Positions 48,210-64,000 of a stretch of 64,000 nt of DNA are shown here, one piece after another (positions within the stretch are counted from its first letter, which is position 1; each line of letters begins with the position of its first letter). The stretch spans positions 76,572,489-76,636,488 of the forward strand of contig CM055095.1 in assembly GCA_029204225.1 (NCBI GenBank), read 5' to 3'. The notes beneath the pieces were generated by a model that searched no databases, was not told where the DNA came from, and saw nothing but the letters and a program-made list of their open reading frames with translations. Made by a program: the position numbers and the translations under genes. This DNA is from Diphasiastrum complanatum (Eukaryota; Streptophyta; Lycopodiopsida; Lycopodiales; Lycopodiaceae).

Positions 48210-49694
48210 GTACTGGATCCATTACTGGTTCTTTTTGCTTCTGTGCTCTGGTGACCACCATCAAGGGTGCGCTTGGTTATTCTGAGCTACTAGTCTTTGC
48301 TTGATTGTTATCAAATTTACAGGTGCTGTAGCTGGTGGTGGCTTCGGTCTTATTGGACAGTCTTTATAACAATGCCCGTAACCACAGTCACGACAGAATG
48401 GTACAAATTTTTCTTTATTTGGACATTCCGCAACTCTACGATTTTCTCCACATGCAAAGCATCCGAGTGGTGCTCTGGTCCAATTTCTGGAGGCTTGTTG
48501 TTGAGCAGCAACATAAATGGTATATTGTTCTAAAGATCCACCTGAAGATCCACTTGCTTGATTATTTCCATAGTTCCATTGCTCAACATTTCCGTAAGGT
48601 TCTAGTTCCATCAACTTGGATGGAGGAGCGGAGTGCTTTGGTGGGGCAGGTAAAGGTAAACGTTCCGGGTATCCAAGAGTAGATTGTCGTAGTCTTACTG
48701 CTGGATTACCTCCATACTATAGTTCTCAATATCCTATCTGGGCATACCATTGTTGAATTATCCGAGGTTTGAAGTTGCAAAAAACAGTCTCATGATCCGG
48801 TGAATTACACAGATGGCAAACACTGATTTCCATTCTTTTTCTCAATTGAGGACACTCGTTCACTGTGTGATTTCCTGTACAAATATAGCACCAAACATTT
48901 TCCCTGGTAGGAAAAGTCTTTGCAAGCTTTTCAGGTTTCTTGTTTGCTTCCCCGTGGAAATTTTCCAATGCTTTGATCTTCTCATCAAATTGCAACTGCA
49001 ACTTTTCCATCTGATTCTGATGGTTCTTCCCAAGTTTCTCGAACTCATTGAGCATCATTTCTACAGTAGCATTGGCATTCGTTGATGCAATAGTGGTGGA
49101 TGTCGTAGTAGTCTGCCCTGCTGTATAAGGCAACATACTGATATTTGGCTCCTCATCTGAATCTTCATCATCCTCCCGAATTGCATCGTCTGCAGCATTT
49201 TGCAAGAGTGCATACTCATTATGGCATTTCAACTCACGTCTGATCCGTTTAGGTAGACCTAGCAAAAACCACATAATCATGGCATTTTTGTTAATCAGCT
49301 CAGGTTCGCATTCAGATCTAAGACGTTTTACCCGTTCAATATAATCTTGAACCATTTCCCGCTTTCCCATTTTAATTTTACTTAAAAGTAGAAAAGGGTC
49401 TTCCATAAACTTTCGTGGTTTGAACCGTGTGATCAGGGCTCGCTTAACAATCTCCCAATCTGTACGCTCAGTTTCATCTTGATTATAGTACCAATCTTGT
49501 GTTGCGTCTGTTAAGGCCATAGGAAACAGCTTAAGTTTATCTTGAGGATAAATCTCACAATAGACTTCATAGGATTCAGCATAGATCTGAAGAAATCTAA
49601 CTGGATCTATTAATCCATTATATTTGGGTAGATCCAATCGGTGTGGTCTTCTGACAATAATTTTAGGAGCAGCTCTAGGGGCAGCAATCTTCAC
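48210..49694 (-). pseudogene. Gypsy-A gag with zinc knuckles
   Basis: Frame 48726-49694 (322 codons) starts with MKIAAPRAAPKIIV. It contains the gag core (LFPMALTDATQDWYYNQDETER), a coiled-coil stretch (residues about 210-245) and two knuckle-like pairs (CYICTGNHTVNEC and CHLCNSPDHETVFC). A second frame at 48261-48614 adds CFACGENRRVAEC and CRDCGYGHCYKDC. The stop between the frames is one of few defects. Leftward the frame reaches the LARD-1 boundary and resumes at 42306. Confidence 0.88.
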
Positions 49695-50868
49695 AAATTT
49701 AGATCAAATAGATAATGAGATTGGCTCTAGATTTTTCAAAAAACTTTCTCAGATTAGATCTACTAGATCTATTCCACTTTTCAAGAATCTGATTCTAAAC
49801 TTTTCGAAATTCGATCAATCAATACTTCTCAAAAATGATAAATCTCTCAGAATCCAAATCAGAACATATCAGATTTGATCCAACTAAAAATAGGACTGGC
49901 GAAGGTTGTCTCGGTGAAGGTTCATCAGTGCTATTTTAGGAGAAAAAAAAGCCTCTCTGAACACTTTTCAGGCAATTTCTAGTAAAATAACCTTCGTCGA
50001 CCTCTCAGGTGCAAGATCTGACACATATACAACTATGAAAAATTGGGCGAAGGTTTTTGACACAAGAAATTATAGTTTTTGTAGTCTGGCGAGGGTAAAA
50101 TTCAAGAATTTATGTGATCTGATCAAGAAGAATCTTCGCCGAACTCAAAATAGTATCTTACTATATATAAAATGTTCTGGAATCTCGGCGAAGGTTCTGG
50201 CAAAGGTTCAAGAGTGATACTAGTATTTTTGCAAAAAAGTGACTTTTTGGGGAAAAAAAAAATATGACAATATGACAACTAATCCTCTGAAAACCTTTCT
50301 ATTTTTGGTATTATTCTTCTCCGACCTGGCAGTAGATAGATCTGAATCACACCTAAGCACAGTGAATCGGGTGAAGGTTCTTTTTATGTATTTTTAGGGT
50401 TTTGGCAATTTTTTGGTGTTTTTTGATGGTTTTTTTGATGTTTCTGAAAATCTGCTGGGAATTAATCTTTGCCGTTCAAACTGAAGGTTTTGTAAACAAA
50501 ACCAAAGGTGTCTGCAACTCGGCGAAGGATTCCTAAAAGAGGGTAAAAAGTTATCAGCTCTGATGATGCTTTTTGTCTCTTTTTTGACCAATCTGGCAGA
50601 TTTGACCGATTTTTGTTATTTTCTCTGAGATCTCATATTCAAATGGATCTTAAGATTGGTGATCTGAATGGTTTTTTCTGTTATTAGTCAGATTAGATTT
50701 CAAACAAGCCAATCCACTCAAATCAAGCAAAGTCAATCCCAAACTAACCCTAAAATGCAGATCTAACACTATTCATGCCACGACAAGATGTGTAGTGCAA
50801 GCTAACCATCCAACAATCATGCTGTAAACTGAAAAATTGGCGTAGCTCCCCGGCAACGGCACCAAAAT
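49695..50868 (-). mobile_element. Gypsy-A leader with repeated GGCGAAGGTT motifs and PBS-like signature
   Basis: Directly after the LTR end, on the minus strand, stands ATTTTGGTGCCGTTGCCGGG, the common plant gypsy leader start. About twelve variants of GGCGAAGGTT or its complement lie between 49898 and 50530, for example at 49898, 49913, 50045, 50131, 50187, 50369 and 50521. There is no coding frame. Confidence 0.7.
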
Positions 50869-51637
50869 TGTAGTGGGTTTCTTTCCTTGCCTAACTTGAA
50901 TCCAAGATCTAGTCAATCTAGCATCAAAGAGATGGAGTTAGTTGTCATGCGTAGGTTTGTTCCCATGAGAGCGATAGTTTAGTTCAGATTTCAACATGAA
51001 TGGAGGATTCACATCTATCTCTACATCCATTAACCCTACTCTTTAACACTACACATCCCTTAACACTTACAATCCCTTAACACTACACATCCACAACAGA
51101 GATAGCTTACTCTTTCTCTCTCTCTCTTCCTCTCTCATAAAAAGTACAATAACATACAATCTCAATAACACTCAGATCCAACAATTAGAAAAATCCAAAT
51201 AAGCATGAGAGATGGAGGAAAAGTGATAGAGAGCAAGGACATTCATTAATCCATTTCTAAAGAGAACCAATCTACTTTATTGAAATGAGGAAATGAACAT
51301 GAGGAGCAACTCAAGTTGGTCCCTTCTTATAGTAGAGAGGAGGACCCTGGCCTCTGAATTCTATTGGTCCCGTCTTGCCTCTCTTTTTATTCAAATTTAA
51401 AAAATTGTGGGAACCATCAAAATTGGAGGAAAACCCAACTTTATTCACTAACTTGACATTTAGGCCCCGCGACATTAAAAGACCCGCAAAAAGGCCTAAA
51501 GTCCTTTTATTAGCTTTCAACTAATCAATCAAATAAATGTGTGATCATCGGGTTGGACTTACACACGCAGAGTGCCAAATCCCTCTCACTTATTAACTAG
51601 GGTTAGGGTTGTCTTGAGATCCGCAAACCCTCCAACA
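50869..51637 (-). repeat. Gypsy-A 5' LTR, minus orientation, complete
   Basis: 769 bases. On the minus strand it starts TGTTGGAGGG at 51637 and ends CCACTACA at 50869, so it has TG…CA ends. It matches 40203-40794 and the short plus-strand piece at 3953-4105. Confidence 0.85.
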
Positions 51638-52280
<643 letters not shown>

Positions 52281-52740
52281 GGTGTTACATAACTTGAAGT
52301 CTATAGAGTGCATCATGGGGTGGTGTGGATCTAGTATGCCTATGGTTATGAGCCAACATGGATGGAGATGGTTACACAAGAAGTGATAGTTGATGCTTTG
52401 GTGAGTACTTAGGTGAGTTGCATGGTCATATGCAGAAGTTGGCGATCTCTAGTTTGACATCATGTGTTGTTGTTTTATCCATAATTCTTTGATAAGTAGG
52501 ATGCAACTTGTTTGGTTAGATCCAATTGGAGTCTAATTGCACCACAGGTGGACAGATTCTTGGGGTGATATCAGTGGGTAAGGGATAGTTGATGGGGATC
52601 AGATGGTATAGGGTGCATGATTCTGATGGAGCTATCCTACCTAATATGCTATGCATCGTGTGATTCATGGGTGAGTCGATCATCATGATTGGATCTAGTT
52701 TGCATTTGCTTTGGTTTGGATGACATGATGAATATGCATT
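52281..52740 (+). mobile_element. LARD-2 right fragment
   Basis: This is homologous to LARD-1 from about 46160 to 46600 (shared GGGGTGGTGTGGATC, GGAGATGGTTAC and TAATATGCTATG blocks). It takes up nearly where the fragment at 27601-27797 breaks off in LARD coordinates, with about 45 bases missing. Confidence 0.7.
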
Positions 52741-53063
52741 TTTTGGTGTTTTTCACCAAAAATGCAAAATATTGAATCAAGCAAAATCTACATGCAAAAG
52801 CTAGAATCTAGATATCTCATATGTAATAGAATGTACCATCCACAATCATGAGCAATTTTTGTCTCCACATTCCAGTAAGTGATTTCAAAAATCAGCCATC
52901 CACAAGTGATTTGACCTAAAATGATGATTGGACCACAAAGATCCACTTTCTATACTTGAAAATGCAAGATTTGATCTAGCGACACCTCGATCCACATAGA
53001 ATTTATGGCGCCCTCAAAGTCACATCTAGATTTGGCATAACTACCAACTTTGGCCTGCAACCT
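52741..53063 (-). mobile_element. Copia leader, minus orientation
   Basis: Non-coding sequence that follows the PBS of the LTR at 53076-53693 on the minus strand. It is cut off where LARD-2 begins. Confidence 0.5.
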
Positions 53064-53075
53064 GCTCTGATACCA
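53064..53075 (-). other. Primer-binding site, minus strand
   Basis: GCTCTGATACCA on the plus strand is the complement of TGGTATCAGAGC. It lies directly beside an LTR end, TGTGAGAATTAC. Confidence 0.9.
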
Positions 53076-53693
53076 TGTGAGAATTACAGATCCAAAACTC
53101 AACCAATGGATCTTAGATCTAGATTTAGTTACAAGATAGAATTCATCAAGATTAGCATGCTAGAATGGCATAAACCACTAATATTTGATCATGAACATGA
53201 AAATACAATATGGTACTGTCCCTGTCCATACAATAGTAGTAGAAGGTTGTCCTTCACACATGTGGAACCTATTGAAATTAACATTCTACTCAAAGAAAAC
53301 CAAGATATGAAGAGATAAGCACATGAGATGGACATAGAAACTTAAGAGATGAATTATCCATATAAAATGAGAATACAATGATATAGTTTCCACCATGTTA
53401 CTACTATTTATAGCTACCAAAATGTAATTCGGCCAATTTTCCTAAACTTGCCCTAAATGGTAATTTCTTGGTAAGTCACCAATAACCTAGTAATTCTAGT
53501 CTAGATGCAATGTATCAAATTTAGCCAATTAGAATGGGTCCAAACTTGACCTCATCCACTTATCTACTTGCCAAAAATAGTACAAACACTATTTAGGCCC
53601 TTATTGACAAATATAAAACTATCTCTAAGTGAGATTTCAAGTTGGCCTCCAAAAATGCCAATAAACCAACAAATTAGTTGACAATTTTTCACA
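53076..53693 (-). repeat. Copia LTR (5' LTR), minus orientation
   Basis: About 618 bases. On the minus strand it starts TGTGAAAAATTGTC at 53693 and ends GTAATTCTCACA at 53076, just before the PBS. It shares family-like words with copia-A (TTGTCAATAAGGGCC, CATGTGTG) but is clearly a different subfamily. No partner LTR lies in the window. Confidence 0.75.
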
Positions 53694-55800
53694 GGGTGGT
53701 GGGTGGTGCCTGCGCCCTGTAGCGCACCCACCGCTCTCTAGTTTTTCATCCACTAACTATGTATATGACAAGTTTGCAAGGAGAAGGCAATAGGTGATTT
53801 TTTCTTGCAAGTTGCCGATTTTATCAACATACTAACCACACCTAAATCTCCAAGAAAGTCAGAATTAGAAGCTTTTGATAGCAGGGCAACCTTGCCCACT
53901 ATGCTATCTTCTAAAACATCTTATTAAATGTCTTGTTTAGTCCTAGTTTGACTTGCTTTCTTGTGGTCTTCAGTTTGTTCATTCACAACCCAAAAGCACA
54001 CAATACTACTACCAAGAATCCTATACTACATTTTGCTTAATACTATGTTGGTTTCTCCTTTCTTTTATCCACTTTTACAATTATGCAAAACAAGTTAAAT
54101 GAAGATGCCATACTAAATTTTTTTTCAAGCCTTTCAACAAAAGATATTTTTACTTATATTATGCTTATACTTGAGGCTTCAAACATAACAGTATCATCAT
54201 ACCATACTACTAGAAACCAGTTTGCAGCCTCTATAAGTTTTGAGCAAAAGGTAAAAAAATTTCACTCACATACCACAAACAAACAGCCAATAAAATGGGC
54301 TTAAAATAGTGAAACTGTATTCTTTTGAAAAAGAAACAAGCTAAGCGAAAAACTCAGCATAACAGACTACTCACACCTATCAAGAACCATCAAGTTTCCT
54401 TGCCTATCAAGTACTCAAATCTAGAAGCAAAATTTTAGCCTTAAGCCAAGGGCAAAAACCTCTTTTAAGGGCTGAAATTGTGCCTACTAGTAGTGCAACG
54501 TGACACCTCACTGAATACATCAACATCCTAACTGGGCCACCTCATCCACTTCTCCTATGAGCCACTACTAGACTTAAACAATCACCATCTTGAGTTTTAG
54601 GCCTCCACCCATTAATTATGACTTTCATTCCATGAAGGCCCCAACTCCTCATGATCATAATTAATTTACATGTCGAGGTAGGCCTACTGACCTCTTTATG
54701 GGATAATAATCCGAGATCAGTCCAAACATGGGTATGACAAACAATGCCCAAACAGCCACATGGATGGCAGTTGGGGTTCATGCAATCCTACAACAATTGA
54801 CTGGAACTCCTCATGCAACAATATCCACATGCATGTAGCATGAATGGTGAGTGTCAATTAGAACTGCCACCTATCGCACGCAACCCCACATTGGGCTAGG
54901 AGGGGCATTCTATAAGAGAATGCATTGGCTGGCTGGTAAGGACTAGCTTTGTCTTTTTTGTGATTATGCTATTTCTAACACTATTGGGTTTGTCTCAATT
55001 TATGATATTTTAACATGACCTTCATTTTGGTATAATGCACTTAGTTTAATGTGGCAAAACCTGAGCTCTAGAGTTGGCCAGCTTGGCTCCTCGACAAATG
55101 GCACTTTGGTTGAGAGTAGTGTTAGGTGGTTTCCACATATTTAAAATACCTGTAGATTCAAAGTATTGCTTCTTTTTTTAAACCAATAAAAGCCCGATTA
55201 CAAATATATAATATCTTACAAATATATCTTGGCAGCTCTCAATTTGCCAGTGATTACTCTATCAAGAAATGTCATGTCCTTCATAAAGTTGTCAACATAT
55301 ATTAATTTGGTAAATAATAATAGCAATTATACATGTTTAAGATTCACACTCAAACAACTTAAAAAAGATCACTTATTCAAAATTGCAAATAAAATTTTTG
55401 TTGCACACAACTTACTTGTTGACCCATCAATTGTCTGATATAAATCACTAACTAAAATAGAACCAGTAATAGGTAATGCAGGAAGCTTTGAAGCAGCAAA
55501 GATTAATTGTCGTAATTATATTAATTATATTATCATCAATTGTCCTGTTAAGTGGCAAGTTATTAGTTACTCCCCTCCACAAGCTTATAAGAAAAATTTG
55601 ATTTTTAGATTCTCTGTAAGGTCAATCAATACTAGGGTATATGAAATTGTGAAGTTCTCAACTTTCGGCTAGAGCTTCTAGGGACCAAATGGTTCTTAAT
55701 CAAGACTAGTTCCTACAAAAGCCCATACCCACCAATTCTACATAGAAGTGGGCTCTTAAATATTAGATATTTATTGGCTAAGGTGTTTGAAATCATGTTA
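53694..55800. other. Upstream flank of the adenylate kinase gene, no gene recognised
   Basis: A GGTGGTGGGTGGTG stretch opens the region, followed by AT-rich DNA. I read no transposon domain and no convincing exon on either strand. Small frames at 54083, 54542 and 55229 look random. The promoter of the adenylate kinase gene should lie at the right end. Confidence 0.4.
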
Positions 55801-55974
55801 ATAACTTGGTGAGAATGTACTTAAAAACTAGTAGTTCATTCTATAATAATGGAAATGCAAAAAGCCGACCGCCGCCCATGGGGCCATGGTCAAATAAAAA
55901 CACAAGCACGCATATTTCCACTTTTAAACAATGCTTTGAAATAGTCCTACAGAAACATACATACAAACAAACAC

Positions 55975-55978
<4 letters not shown>

Positions 55979-56009
<31 letters not shown>

Positions 56010-56040
56010 AAGAGAGAGAGACACACACACGCGCGCGCGC
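55979..56040. repeat. GA, AC and GC dinucleotide runs in the adenylate kinase 5' leader
   Basis: GA-type repeats (55979-56020, with AAAG interruptions) pass into (AC)5 and (GC)5, then purine-rich sequence up to the start codon at 56107. GA/CT-rich 5' UTRs are common in plant housekeeping genes. The transcription start itself is not visible. Confidence 0.85.
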
Positions 56041-56106
56041 ACAGACAGACACACAGAGCGAGCGAGGGAGAAAAAGAGCTCGAGGAAGGAAGAAAGCGAA
56101 GGCGCG

Positions 56107-64000
<7,894 letters not shown>

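Noticed and set aside
52741-53700. Assignment of the 53076-53693 LTR to copia-A
   Set aside because: It shares only scattered words with copia-A; the PBS type is common to many copia families.

Overview
This window looks like nuclear DNA of a land plant with a large, repeat-rich genome. Two host genes can be supported: a plant-type adenylate kinase split over at least five exons (56107-63273, running off the right edge) and a small intronless gene for a CLE-type peptide hormone precursor (11831-12109, minus strand). Almost everything else is LTR retrotransposon DNA, mostly broken, with 12-base TGGTATCAGAGC primer-binding sites complementary to initiator tRNA-Met, polypurine tracts and long TC or AC microsatellites. 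I cannot tell fern, gymnosperm and angiosperm apart from the sequence. No rRNA, tRNA, CRISPR or bacterial-type features were seen.

Family names used here are local labels. 1-10.85 kb: a Ty3/gypsy pol remnant, a gypsy-C LTR, a copia deletion derivative, and a gypsy-A element (+) whose gag is interrupted by the 3' half of a copia-A element, then a patch of copia reverse transcriptase. 10.85-13.3 kb: a low-repeat island holding the CLE gene. 13.3-16.5 kb: a fairly well kept copia-E pol (-). 16.5-27.6 kb: pieces of gypsy-B, a gypsy-C element (-) with LTRs at 17.76 and 22.18 kb that carries a copia-A fragment and a 25-bp periodic array, a further gypsy LTR, copia-G pol (-) and a gypsy integrase (-).

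27.6-52.7 kb is best read as a deep nest. A LARD-like element (pieces at 27.60-27.80 and 52.28-52.74 kb) was split by a copia-A element whose two LTRs now lie about 24 kb apart (27.80-28.49 and 51.86-52.28 kb). Inside it sit gypsy-B (about 32.1-40.2 kb, +), then gypsy-A (40.2-51.6 kb, -), and inside gypsy-A a complete LARD (42.31-48.21 kb) whose removal restores the gypsy-A reading frame. 52.7-53.7 kb is one more copia LTR with its leader (-).

53.7-55.9 kb is unrecognised upstream DNA. The adenylate kinase gene follows, with introns enlarged by a 70-bp tandem duplication, an antisense hAT transposase fragment, a copia LTR with leader, and microsatellites. Its visible exons keep the open frame and all expected motifs, so this gene looks functional.

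The most unusual element is copia-A. After gag and protease it has no integrase, reverse transcriptase or RNase H. It carries instead an unrecognised reading frame of about 700 codons that ends at the 3' LTR. Two copies in this window share this arrangement.
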